Below are positions 22,739 through 36,300 of a stretch of 64,000 bases of DNA, one piece after another. Source of the DNA: Gonocerus acuteangulatus (lineage: Eukaryota; Arthropoda; Insecta; Hemiptera; Coreidae); assembly GCA_946811695.1 (NCBI GenBank), contig OX328125.1, forward strand, positions 39,754,336 to 39,818,335. The letters are read 5' to 3'. The notes beneath the pieces are model-generated. The model was not told the DNA's origin. It was given only the letters and a program-made list of their open reading frames with translations, and made no database searches. The position numbers and the translations under genes were made by a program. Numbering within the stretch: the first letter of the stretch is position 1; each line of letters opens with the position of its first letter.

Positions 22739-25700
22739 CTGAAAATAAAAGGAAAGAATTGCCATAAATAGAGTATCACAGCATGGTTCATTTATCTAAT
22801 GGAGCCAAAGCTACAGACAGACATAATCGTGTCATATTTATCTGAAGCCAGACTATGTTATGTGTTAACTTATTGAACTAACTTTCCACGCTGTGATTTG
22901 AACCCCCCGTGTGATTTGAAGCTTAATTTTCTACAGGACGACTCCTCTCAAATGAGATTTTACTCACTCGCGTTTGATTGTCGCTCTCTGCATGGGGGGA
23001 TAATTCAAATCAGCAAATTCTCTGTATGAATGAAATCAGCTCACTCTGTATGATTGAAAAATGTAAACCTCTGTAAAAATATAGTATATCCTTCAAAACA
23101 TGAGTTTACCACCCTGTTATAAATAAAGCAGCTCACTCAAAATGTTTCATGACACTCAAAATGTAAAATTGAAAAAGTTGAAGAATTGATTTAAAAACGC
23201 CCATGAATGGTGAACATCAAGAAAGTATAGTTTTATCATGATAATGCAAGACCTTATACAGCTCAAACAATGCTGCAACAAATTAATGAATTTAATCGGG
23301 AGCTTTTGCCATATTCAGCTTACTTCCTGCATATTTCACCAAGTGAATTTTATTTATTTCTTTATTAGTAAACTTGTTTACTAGAGAAAAAGTTAAATTC
23401 TAAAAAGGATGTACAAAATTAACTTATGTTGTGATGTTATGATTTTGTGCATCAAAACCAGAGTCTTTCAACTACAATGAAATTAAAAAGCTACCAGTGG
23501 GATGGTGAGAAATTGAAGATATCGGAGGAAAATATATCAGAGATTAAAATGTTAAATTGTGTTAAAATTTCCCAAAAACGCAAATAAACTTTCAGGCTGA
23601 CCTGATAGTTCAACATTTTCATTTTAACATGGAACATGGCAAATTAATATTATTTTAAAAAACAAATTTTAAGGATTACATGATAAGCATAAGAACGTTT
23701 ATGGCAAAAGTGCATTATTTTAGAAAAACGTTGACCATTTGAGGCTGTATCCTCAAAGTTTTGAAACCGTTTTCAATAAAAGGAAATGATTTCCATTTAT
23801 TTAATTAATTTTTCTATTTATTTAATTACTAGCTGACTACCCGTGCTTCACCATGGCCGATATGTCGTTTTTATATTGTGTTAAATAAGGTTTGATCAAA
23901 ATTAAAGCTACTACATAATTTTGTGCAGCTTATTATTGCGCAGACTTTAGAGTTACCCAGGAAACACCATGTGGACGTAACCGTGCTTGTTTCCATTGGG
24001 GAGTAAAAAAAAAAAAAAAAATACAACAACCACTTAAAAAGTTAGGTAAACAGAGAGAAATACACGTTGAAAAGAATAAAACTAAAAACTTTGAGTTTTA
24101 AGCACTTATCTCTTCGATTGACATCACCCCACCAAACATTACTGAGATCCGAAACCTTGGTTTAACCATTAATACACATTTTTTTCCATATACTTCTTAC
24201 ATCCTAACGATACCAAAGTTTAAATATCTTAGATTAGATGAATGTCAAATATCTGGTACAAGTTTCAATTGAACCAATCATCGTTTCTGAATACCCACAC
24301 AGAAAATTAGTTTGGAAAAGTATTTCTATCAATTTTTCTAGTAAACGGTTACAGAAATTGCTTTAAAACTGGTTTCATTCGTTTTCCTACGTTAAGGAAC
24401 CTATATAACAAGTACCTGCAAGCACATGGACTCGAAAATGTAAGCGTTCAAAAACCATGTTTGAGTAAATGGAGTCAACTGGTTAATAAACTTGACCTTT
24501 CAAATGAGAAGAAAGATTTTTGTTCCAAATGTCATCAAAATCGGACCATTTTTGAGCTGATTAGGAACTTCTTAATACTTCAAACCCCCCTACAAGTACT
24601 TAAACATTTGAATATCAAAAAAACCGTTCTTAGCGAGTGCTTACATTCTAAACGGATTGTCCGTGCAAAATTTCAAATTTTTGTGTCAAGTGGTACGGGA
24701 TATAATTACCTTGGATGGACCATCACCAGGGCGTAAACTCTATGAGGGACAAAATCACAGTTTATTTCTAGTAAATCAAGGTCCACCATCATAGTTGAAA
24801 TTAACCTCAATTAAAAATAATACTATGAAATGGATACAGTACGGTAACAGCTGTTCTGTTATTGTCCTAGCAACGCATGCTGCCTAGGCGTGCATGCTCT
24901 AACCACCTAAAACTTTAATCACCTCTAAAAATACTTAAAAATTCGAATATCAAAAAATCCTTTCTTAGCGAGGGACTATGTTCTATAGGGAGTGTCCATG
25001 CAAAATTTCAAATTTTTCTGTCGAGTGGTTTGGGCTGGGCGATGATAGGTCAGTGAGTCAGTGAGTTGTATTTGACAAATATATAGTAGACTAGCTGAAT
25101 ACCTGTGCTTCGTCACGGCAGATAAGTAGTTATTTTATTGCGTTAAATAATGTTTCATTAAAATTACGTTACTATACAATTTTGTGCAGTTTATTATAGC
25201 ACGGTTCCCGTCATACTATATGTTATTCAATGGGCGATAAAATTTAAAAGTTTACGTTTCCAAAAAGTTATTTGGAAACACCCATTTTATTTGCGAGCAT
25301 TACCAGGTTATAGGCGAGGAGGCTGTGCAAGGGTTCCGGATATTATTGCCTCACCTAGAAAACTCTAAGGATAGGCTTACCATACTTCACGGTTTGACCG
25401 GGACTGTCCCGGTATTTTGCAATTGTTTCGGTGTCCCGCCCGGTTTTATCAATGTCCCGGAAAAGGCTGTAAGATGTTAAAAGTAATGAATTCATGTTTA
25501 TAAGAACCTTTTATAAATCGGTTACTTTCCTGCAATCAACATTTTTACTACTGCTCAAAGTGTCAAAGATATGAGAAGTAATCTAACTGTAAAATGCTGG
25601 AACTACCTGCACAGCGCTGCCAGCTGCCAGACACTACTATTTGGCTGAGAGATTTTTTTAAGAAAATCAAGTAGCAAAAAAAGTTCTGTTCTTATTTTTA

Positions 25701-27327
25701 AGGTTTGGGTAGACTTACAGGTCAGGATCCCCCCCGTTACTTGCTAGGCTTAAAACTCACCATTTTGCTTATAATTTGTACTGTTTTTATTCCCAACCCC
25801 CCCTGGTATGCCCATCCCATATTAATGTGTCCCGGTTTAACTCTCCAAAAATATGGCAAGCCTATCTGACGGGAACAGGGAGACAAGAAACGCAATTAAA
25901 ACTCTATGAGTGACAGTTTATTTCTAGTAATTCAAGGACTGCCATCATAGTGGAAATTAACCTCAATTAAAAATAATACAATGAAATAGATAATGTACGG
26001 TAACAGCTGTTCTGTTATCGTCCTAGCAACGCTTGCTGTCTAGGCTTGCATGCTCTAACCAACTCAAACTTTAAACCCCTCTAAAAATACTTAAAAATTT
26101 GAATATCAAAAAATCCTTTCTTAGTGAGTGCCTACGTTATATAGGGAGTGTCCATGCAAAATTTCAAAATTTTCTGTCGAGCGGCTTGGGCTGGGCGATG
26201 ATAGGTCAGTGAGTGATATATAGTAGATTATCATTATTATTATTTTTTTTTTTTTTTGCAGTTGGCTCTATCAAAAATTCACCTCTTAGAGGCTGGTAGT
26301 ATTTTTGAAAGAAAGCAGGCGATACCATGAGATGACTATCATATGGTGGATGTGAAATCACGAACTGCACTGATAACAACACCAAACGGTAGATATTGGA
26401 ACAACCAAGAAACTCGCTTATATTGAGCTCTGAAGACAATTAAAGCATGACTTCGTGTTATATGGTATAATATATAATGGCAAATCAAATGACAAACTTG
26501 ATTATTATTATGCAAAACATTTTTTTTATGAACAACGTTTAATTACTCAAAATATACTTGTAAAAGAAAATTCTCTCATGAAATTAATCTACACTTATTA
26601 GGCATCTAGCCCATTCAGACTAAGATGGAAAAGTTCAATAGCGCATGCGTGAACTTCTGAGGGAAATTTCGCTTTCTGTCCGGCCATTTGCAAAGCTAAA
26701 TGAACTTTAAACAATACTCAAACTACCTCATTCAATCTGAAATATTTACATTTAACATCATATTCCCACAAATTTAAAAACCATTTATTCAAATATTAAA
26801 ATATAAATGCTACTTTATATTAAAACTCAATAAAAAATAGTGTAGTAATCCTCCAGAGATGAGTTTATAATAGAGAGAATTTTTCCCGAAAATAAAGGCC
26901 ACAACCTTTTCCCTCCAACTACTACTATTTGAACAGGCTATAGTTTGAATTGTTTTCAGCCATACCTTTGGCTAAGTATTGATTAAACACTATCTCCCTT
27001 ACTTGAACTCTCAAAGCCTTTCCTACTCCTTAAAAAGACATAATTTTACATGAACAAAATAGGAAGCTTTGCAATGTCAGAACAAAAGGAAAAATTTCCC
27101 TTCCTCGAGTTCCCGCATGCACAATTAACTATTCCATCAATCAGAACGGGCTATAATATACAGATTAGTGATGCCTGTCAACACAAAAAGGAATCACTAT
27201 TTAGTCAGGAGTCAATTTGTATTTATGTTGATTTCAATAATCAACCTTTAACCTAATTCCAATAATAATAATAATAACCTTTGGCCTGATTTCAATAATT
27301 TAACCTTTGTTTAATTAAAGTGTTCTC

Positions 27328-27397
<70 letters not shown>

Positions 27398-30300
27398 ATA
27401 TGTGAAAGTATTATCCCTTCCCTTTGCTGTCTACAAGCAAACAATACTGAAAAATAAATAACTTTTATATTACCTTAACAAGCATGGCAGCAACAAAGGT
27501 GACAAGAACAATAAAAGCAAGAGATTCTGGAGACAAATGAAGAAGTTGAGCTTGCATTGGGATTCGAGGTGACTCGGCGACCAATCGATGCATATCAGGT
27601 AAGTAACACAAGTAGGTTAGGGCTGTTAAACTGCAATACATAATACAATACAATACAATAAAAAGGGACCTGGGCCCTTCGCCCTTGTTCACTGCGACCC
27701 TATTGGATCTATTGTGAACTGCAATACATAATTTTATGAATAAATAAATACAATCAATTTCCTAAGAACAGTACTCATACTTATACAAAAACTCATACAA
27801 TTAAAACAACACGAATTTTCCAGTTTATGAATAAGATATTCTAAAATAACTTCTTGACAAAGAGCTTCTTTGTTATAATGGTTTGATAATAATCATTACC
27901 TTGCAATACAGAAATCAAAGAGCTGGAGACAAAAGAATGGCATGAGAAATGAAGGCTTTCCCTTGATTGCTCCATAGACCATGAGTAGAGTTATAGCAAA
28001 TGTTGAAAATATAACGACAATGCTCACATTCAAATGTTCTGAAAACAAAATACAGATTAAAATAATAAATTCTAAAGCATATAAAATTAAATAAGTATAA
28101 GAATAATGGGAGTTGTAAACAATATATGAGCAAGGACTTTACTTTATCAGGAAAAATGCACCATCTTTACGCGTTCGTAGCTCATTACTGAGCAAAGTTG
28201 GCGACGAAAGACTGAGGATTTGATATCTCAAGCATCCAGCAAACAACTTGCTTGTGCTGCACAGACGAGCCTTCGTGCCGAAGGTCAAAATAGTGCTGCA
28301 TTTTAGCATAAATATGTTTTAGCAATGACTAAACTGGAAAAAAATGTTACAAAAAAGTGCGCAGTGGCTATGTACGAAAAAGAAGACTGTATGTGTCACT
28401 GAAAAAGTGTCCGCTGGTGTTTGCGCATGCGCAGTTGCCATGTACGAAAAAGATGATTGTATGTTATAGAGCATATTACATAGGTTCCCCAACCACGGTA
28501 CCGTACCTTGGTGATGACCCTAACTAGGGGAGCAGGTGTTGGGGCTTGCGTGCTTCTAGGAACCTTGGTGCTATGTCAGCTCAGGTTCAACCATGCTGAA
28601 CAGGACCTAGGGGAGATGCCAGACTAAAGTGGTACCAGGGGTGGTGGTGGTGTTTTTTTTTTTTTTTTTTTTTTTCCAGGAACACCCAATCCTAAGGTTG
28701 CGGCAGCCTACGCTAAGAGGATGGATGGCACAGGGTGGATAAATATGACGTGCAGCTAGTAGGTAACCCCTTGGGGCACCGGGCAACCCCCCATTGTAAG
28801 TTCCTGTTGTAGTGTTGCCTTCCTGTAGCATGCGGGGCTCTGCTGCAGGCGACAGTTTTATCCCTAGCTTTTCGTGGGAACCAAATGTCCAAAACTAATT
28901 TAAACTTAAATTCTAACACTATACCTTCCTCGGTAGCTTCGGCAACCTTGGAGCCTTTAAATGTACCTGTCGAGGATCCTTCGGGAGTCCTCGAGAACCC
29001 TTTGACCCCGGCCACCGATACTGAGTCCCTTTCGGAACTGGTTAGGGAGGTTGGTGATTTGGTTATGGGATCCCCCTTGCCAGGCGCTTCTCAAGACGAT
29101 CTACCCTTTACGTCCGTCAAGAAGAAACTCACTGGTGCCCAAAGGAAAAAGCTGAAGAAGAGCTTCAAAGCTGCGACTGAAGCAGAATCCGAGGGCAGTG
29201 GTGGTAAACGGAGGAATGAGGATGGATCCAACACCCCTTCTCCGGTGATCAAGAAGAAGCAGAAGGTGATGCCAAAGCCGACGAGTTACGCCAGCGTTGC
29301 ATCTAACTTCAAGCGGGCGCTTGTTCCTTCCGACTATCCTGAGAGTGGCTTTACAACAGAGCACAACAGGTGTGTTGATGACGTCGTCATGAAGCTCGTG
29401 GACGAGCACTACAAAGTCCATGGGAGAGACTTTATAATCACATGTGATGGGAACTACATGGATGGAGGCGCCATCATAGTGAATTGTCTTGATGAAAACA
29501 CCAAAAAATGGCTGGTAACAGACATTGCTGGTGTGAAACTCGGGGAGCACACGATTAAAGCGGTGGAGCTGGCGGACCTTATCCCTATGGCTAGGGCCGG
29601 AATTTTCGTGCCTGGCGTGAAGACGGAGGCACGGGATATTCTCAGGCGTATTGGGGATCAAAATTTCCTTCCAACAAATGGCTGGATTGTCCTGGAGCAG
29701 CAGGAGAGGGACACCGGACACTTTGTCACCTTGAAGATGCCAGAGACCGACCTTAAAGAGATTCTGGAGAGGAAGGACGAGCGTTTGAACTATGGCATTC
29801 GAAGGCTCAAGGTGTTTCCTCTGCAGAAGAAGAAGAAGGAGACCGCTGAGGCTACTTCTCGAACTGAGGGTGAGGTGGCGGCCATGGAGACGGAAGTGGC
29901 TGTTGGATCTGAGCCCCAAGGAAAGCCGAAATCGTCTGTGGAAGGAGATCGGGACCGTGTGGCGGAACACATAGAAGGACGGTCAGTTTCCGGGCTAGGG
30001 GAGGTGGGTCTCGACCCTCTTCGCAGAATGGAAGCGAGCTGACCCGAGCTCTTCGTGGGAAGCCCGCGGAGCCGGATAACCTTGCATAGACGATGATAAG
30101 GCTACTGCAGGTCAATCTGCATCACTGTAGGGCGGCTACGGCTCTGCTGGAACAGTATGCTAGAGGTAAGGGTACAGATGTAATTTTAATACAAGAACCT
30201 TATCTGTTTAAAGGTCAGGCACGGGGTCTGGGATGGAAAGGTTATAAATGCATAACATGCCACGAGCAGAATCCCAGGTCCTGTATCCTGTTTAAATCTG

Positions 30301-33300
30301 GTCTTAGCGTTTTACCTTTATGGCAATTTTGTTGCAGAGACCTGTGTGTAGCGAAGATTGCCGCTCGTGTGGGAGATGGCTTGAGAGAAGTAGTGGTGGC
30401 CTCGGCCTATCTCCCATACGAGCGGTGCAACCCCCCAGGAGCTGAGTTGCGCCTAGTCGTGGATTACTGCAGGGAGAGGGATTGGCAGTGCCTGATTGGC
30501 TGTGATGCCAATGCTCATCACACAGTCTGGGGTAGCACTAACTGCAACCAAAGAGGTGAGTCATTACTTGATTATATCTTAAATAATGATCTGGATGTCG
30601 TTAATAGGGGCAGCGAGCCTACCTTTGTTATTAGGACAAGAAGAGAGGTCATTGATATTACCCTTGTTCGAGGCGATTACTACCTGTGGTCAAGAACTGG
30701 AGGGTGGAGGATGAAGTTTCGGGTTCCGACCATAGGTATATTACGTACTGTATAGAGGCAGCAGGCCCCACAGCACGCGTTATCAGAAACCCGAGACTCA
30801 CAGAGTGGTCCCGGTTCAACGAAATCCTTTCGGGTAGGATGGACGATTGTCCACAGAGAGCACATACTGGCATCGATTTAGAAGCCATGAATGATCACAT
30901 TACCGAGGCCATTAATGTGGCTTTTGAAGGTAGCTGTGCTGGAAAAACTGTGGTGACCAACAGCAGTTCCTCCTGGTGGAATGGGAATCTATCCAGACTC
31001 AGGAGTGAAGCAAGGAAGCTCTTCAACAGAGCTAAACGCAGAGGCACCTGGGAGGAATAAAGGAAGAAATTGTCACAGTACAACACAGCTGTGAGGAAAG
31101 CTAATGAGAGTCATGGAGGAAATTCTGCACAGAAGTGAACAGTGCAACGGAATACTCAAGACTCCATAAGGTTCTAGCCAACAGCTCCACAAAACTTATT
31201 GGGACTGTTAAGGCTGATGGCTATACGAAATCGGTGGAAGAAACCATGAACTATATCCTCGCTACTCATTTCCCAACTAGCGAGGAGGCTAACTCAAACG
31301 AAGGAGATGACTATCCCATCAGACGAGGTGATCCGGAGCCATGGAGGCATGCGAGGGAAATTGTCAAGGCAGCGCACGTCAGATGGGCCATTGGAACGTT
31401 TAAACCATATAAATCACCGGGCCTAGATGGCATATATCCAGCATTCTTCCAACATGGGGTAGATATACTCATGCCAACGCTCCTACAACTCTTCAGGAGT
31501 AGTTTGGTTATGGGACACATTCCACGGACCTGGAGAGTGGCCAAACTCTGCTTCATTCCCAAACAAGGTAGAGCGTCACACCTGTATGCCAAGGACTACA
31601 GGTCGATCTGTCTATCGTCCTTCCTACTGAAGACACTGGAGAAGATCATAGATAGGCACATAAGAGATACTGCGTTAAGACGGAACCCCCTTAACGAATA
31701 ACAATATGAAATGAATGAATGAAAATGAATGAAAAAAAAAACTTTATTCTGGGACTTCGTCCCATAAGAATAAAAATAAGTACAAAATAAACAATAAAGA
31801 AAGTTAACCTAAAAATATAAATATGAATAAAGAAAAACAAAAGTATAAAAGAACAAAACAAAAAAAGCAACTAACACAAATATTATATGTGAAGCCTTAA
31901 ATAATAAAATGAAATATAAGTAAATATGTACATTCATTGGAATGGGGCAATGATGATACAATGTTTAGAGGGGGATGGGAATAAAATTAAAGAGTTTAAA
32001 TAAACAAATAAATATTAAAAAGTTGAATAAATATTAAAGGAATGGGGGCTATAAAAAGATATAAACTAGGAAAATGCATAAACACGAGAAAAAAACAGCA
32101 ATATAATTTACAAAGGTAATCAGGTCTTCCTGGTGGTGAAATTTTAAGAAGCGTCTTCCTGGGAGGATAGGAGAAAAGCAAAGAGGCGGGATTTAAAGAC
32201 AGGTAAGGAAGGAGAGTGTCGAATGGAAAGAGGGATAGAGTTCCACAAGGAGGAGGCTCGGGAGATGAAGGAACGGTCGAAGAAGGCTGTTTTATGAGTG
32301 GGAGGATAGAGATCGGAGGGACGGGAGCGGGTACCACGGGAATGGACAGCAGATTTAAACTGCAGGAGATTGTAAATATAGGAAGGAGATTTGGAAGAAA
32401 TGGTTTGGTAAAGGAAGGAACCTAGGAAATATTGTCGTCGAATTGATGGAAATAGCCACTTCAACTCGGAATACCGGTGTGAAATATGGGCATCCCTGGG
32501 GGTATCGAGGATAAATCTGAGAAAACTGTTCATTAAATGCTTAAGACGAACCTCAAGCTCCCCAGTGAGCCCTCCATACACCAGGCAACCATAGTCGAAG
32601 TGGGGGAACACTAGAGAAGATACAAGAAGCTGACGTGTAGGAGTAGGGAGGAGGTGACGGGAACGGTTAAATAGTTTAAGGGTGGCTATGGAGCGACGAG
32701 TGATTAGGGATAAGTGATTTTTCCAGGATAGGTTTTGATCGAAAACAAGGCCCAGGTTCTTGGCAGTGGAAACATATTGAATAGGACTGGAGTCAATGGT
32801 GAAGGAAGGGAGGATAGGAGGGAGAGATTTCAAGAGGGGAGCTGAGCCTATCAATATCGCTTTGGACTTTTCAGCATTCATCAATAATTTGTTGGTCTTG
32901 GCCCAAGCTGTGATCCTGTCCAAGTCTTCCTGAATTTTTCTTGCTGCTTCTAATAGCTCAGAGGGGGGGAAGGAAAGGTAGATTTGGGAATCATCGGCAT
33001 ACATGTGGAAGTTGCAAAATAGGATAGAGGATGGGAGATCATTTATGTAGGCTGCAAACAGTGTTGGGGATAGAGAGGATCCCTGTGCGACACCTCGGTC
33101 TAGTGTAAGGGAGGAGGATTGGGGTTTGTTTGGAATGGCTACTGATTGGGAGCGGTTAGAAATGAAGGATTGAAACCAGGTCAGAGCACTGTTAGAGAAA
33201 GAAAAAGATTGGAGTTTTGAAAGGAGTATGTCATGGTCAATGGTATCGAACGCTTTACTGAAATCTAGGAGTATAAGGATGGAAATTCTTTTGAGATCAA

Positions 33301-36300
33301 TAGCGGATTGGAGGTCGTGCGTAATTTTTAGAAGTGCGGATTGGGTGGAGTAACCTGGACGAAAGCCAGATTGGTGGGAGTTTAAGCGGGGTTGTAGAAA
33401 GGCGGATATTTGGGATTGTACGAGGCGTTCAAGTGGTTTAGAAAGATTGGAAAGGATAGAAATAGGACGGAAGTCGGTGGGAACAATTGGAATGGAAATT
33501 TTGTTTAAGGGATGAACAATTGCTTTCTTCCATGATGTGGGAAAGACGGAGTTTTGCAAAGAATAATTGTATATGTGGAGTAGGGGGGGTAGGATAACAG
33601 GAAGGGAAAGTTTAATAAGCTCCACGGGTATACTGTACGAACCTTTGGACTTAGAATGTGATTTCATGACAGCTTTGAGGAGTTCTGAAGGTGATATATC
33701 TAAGAAATAAAAATTATCAGAGTTAAAGGAATTAGAAGGAACAAAGGGCGTGGAAGGAGTAGTTGAGGAGGAGACGGCACTGAAATGGTTATTCAGCTCG
33801 TCGGGTGTAACATGGATGGTGGGAGTGGGTTTAGTCTTTGCGAGGGAAAGGCTACGAAGGGTGTTCCAGAGGGAGCGGGATTCGGAAGCTGAGGAGAGGG
33901 AGGTCTGGTAATACTGGGAACGAGTGCGGCGAAGGGTGGATTGAGTGAGGTTACGGAGTGATTTGAAGGTCTTCAGGTCCTCTGGGTGTCCAGTACGGAT
34001 TGATCGTCGTCTTGCAGCATTACGTCTTCTCATCATTTCTTTAATTTCGGGAGTGAGCCACGGAGCAGGGGGACGGCGAGCGAGGATTGTCTTTACAGGA
34101 GCATGTTTATCAAGGATGGCAAGGAGGTTCGAGGTTAGAAAATCGACTTTGGCATCAATGGAGGGATAGGAATGAATGAGTGACCAATCTACTCCAGATA
34201 AGTCAGGCTCAAGGGATTCAAAGGTAAGAGAGTTGAGGTTTCGATAGGAGATGGTTTTAGGGGTAAAAGAGGGCATTTGGATGTTATAGGATATGGAAAT
34301 AAGATCATGTGCTGAAAATATGCGTACCAGTCTGGCAAGTAATGTGAATTGGCTCTCCACCATCTAGTGTGCAGACTGGAGCGAGCACTACAGTACAAGG
34401 AAATTGCTCTGTGCGCGTTTCTTGATGTGGAGGGAGCCTTCGACTGCACCCCTATTAGGGCAGTTGAAGAAGCCATGATTGAGAAAGATGTTGAAGAATT
34501 CGTCACATACTGTACTGTCAATTTTCTGAGGAACCGCATTATTAGGCTGACGGAGGGGAACTACTGCAAGAGTATTGTACCTAGGACAGGATGTCCCCAG
34601 GGGGGCGTCCTGTCACCCCATCTGTGGTGTCTAGTGGTGGATACACTGCTGACGAAGCTGAAGAATCAGGGCTTCTCAGCACAGGCATACGCAGATGATC
34701 TGGTAATTACGGTGGTTGGCAAGGTGCAATCAACTGTGAGTAAACTGCTGGACACGGCACTGTCTTCGGTGGACGAGTGGTGCCAGGAGAAGAACCTTAG
34801 AATTAATCCACAGAAAATTACAGTGGTGCCTATTACTTTGAAGAGGAAAATGGATGGACTGGGCACACCCAGCCTGTCAGGCCTGTGTTATAAGTTTTTC
34901 CAAGACAGTGAAGTACTTGGGTGTTACATTAGACTCGAAGCTTAACTGGCAGGAGCATATCCGCAAGACAGTAGGAAAAGCCACACAAACCTTGTGGGCC
35001 TGCCGGAGAGTGGTGGGGAACAATTGGGGCATTACCCCTAAAGGTATGCACTCGATTTACACTATGATTGTGAGGCCTATCATCACATACGGTGCAGTAG
35101 TGTGGTGGCATCGATGCGGCACTGACAGTGTTAGGAAGACTCTGTGCTCCCCACAAAGGCTGGCTTGCCTGATGATTACGGGAGCAATGCGTTCCACACC
35201 GACAGGAGCTATGGAGATCCTACTTGACCTTAAACCAGTAGAGATATATATCGAAGAGATAGCTAGGTGCTCAGCTTAAAGATTCGCCATTTTAGGGCAC
35301 GAACCTTGCCCAACCCTAGGGGCTCACTGTGCAATTATCCGAAGGAACTGGCAGGACCCTTTCCTCTACTTTGCAAATGTAGAAATAACTTGTGGAGTTC
35401 TTCAAGGCGAGTCTCTTAGTCCAATGCTATTTAACTGCTTTCTCGCGGACCTTGAGGATTACTTTAGATCCAGGGGAAAACACGGCCTTCAAGTAAATCA
35501 CAGGACGGACATTCTACTTCTGCTTTATGCAGACGATGTAATTATATTTGCAGACTCTCATCGAGATATGCAGCAGAAATTGCAGATACTCAACTCTTAC
35601 TGTCGGGAGAACAATCTATCCGTAAATGTAACCAAATCTAAAATTATGAAATTTCAACAGGGCCGAGTGAAAAAAGAGCATCCTTTGCTTTTCGATAATG
35701 AGGAAGTGGATTTAGTCGAAGACACCACTTACCTCGGTGTGCAATTCTCGCGGACTGGTGTCTTTCTGAAAGCTGTGACTAGGGCAATAGCAAAGACAAA
35801 CATCGCCGGAAGTGTGGTTAGAGATGTATGTTTGCGATCCAAGTGCACCAGTTGGGAAGCAACTTTACGGCTGCATGAAGCTATGGTGTCTAATACACTC
35901 TTATATGGCGCATCGATCTGGGCATTACGCTATCTCGAAAGGATAGAAAGCTGTCACTTGGCCTTCTTCAAAAGAATTCTGGGACTCAACAAGTCAACAC
36001 CTCATTACCTGGTTAGGCTAGAGACTGGTGTTAAATCAATCTCATGGAATGTCCTGAAGCAAGCCTTAAACTGGATCGACAACATTATGAATATGTCTGA
36101 GGATAGGTACCCCAAGATTTGTTTACAAAGACTTGTAGAGCTAGCGGAAAGATCACCGAATCAAGTCAAATTTAATTGGCTATTAAAAATAAAAAAAGTG
36201 ATGGATTCCTTCCAGCAAGGGGAGACACTCTGGCGGCTTATGGCTCTGAATAATAGAAGATCGGAGGTTAGAAATATTTTAAATATTTTTGAATTGTATT

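Larger units (their letters stand above)
31131..35345 (+). pseudogene. LOA-type ORF2, reverse transcriptase part, split by a nested LINE
   Basis: 31135-31701 carries RT motifs including KSPGLDGIYPAF, DYRSICLSSFLLKTLEKIID and RNPLNE. The frame then runs into the CR1/L2-like insertion. The host sequence resumes at 34323 with a YAYQSGK-like stretch, then ALHHLVCRLERAL, FLDVEGAFD (catalytic Asp), GCPQGGVLSP and AYADDLVI (catalytic YADD). A further shift near 34870-34900 leads to VKYLGVTLDSKLNW in the frame of 34854-35279. Removing the insertion still leaves two stops near the junction, so ORF2 was already decayed or decayed afterwards. Confidence 0.82.

Noticed and set aside
29101..29970. 289-codon minus-strand frame opposite LOA ORF1
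   Set aside because: It lies wholly within the better supported ORF1 and has no domain-like composition; a shadow frame in GC-richer sequence.
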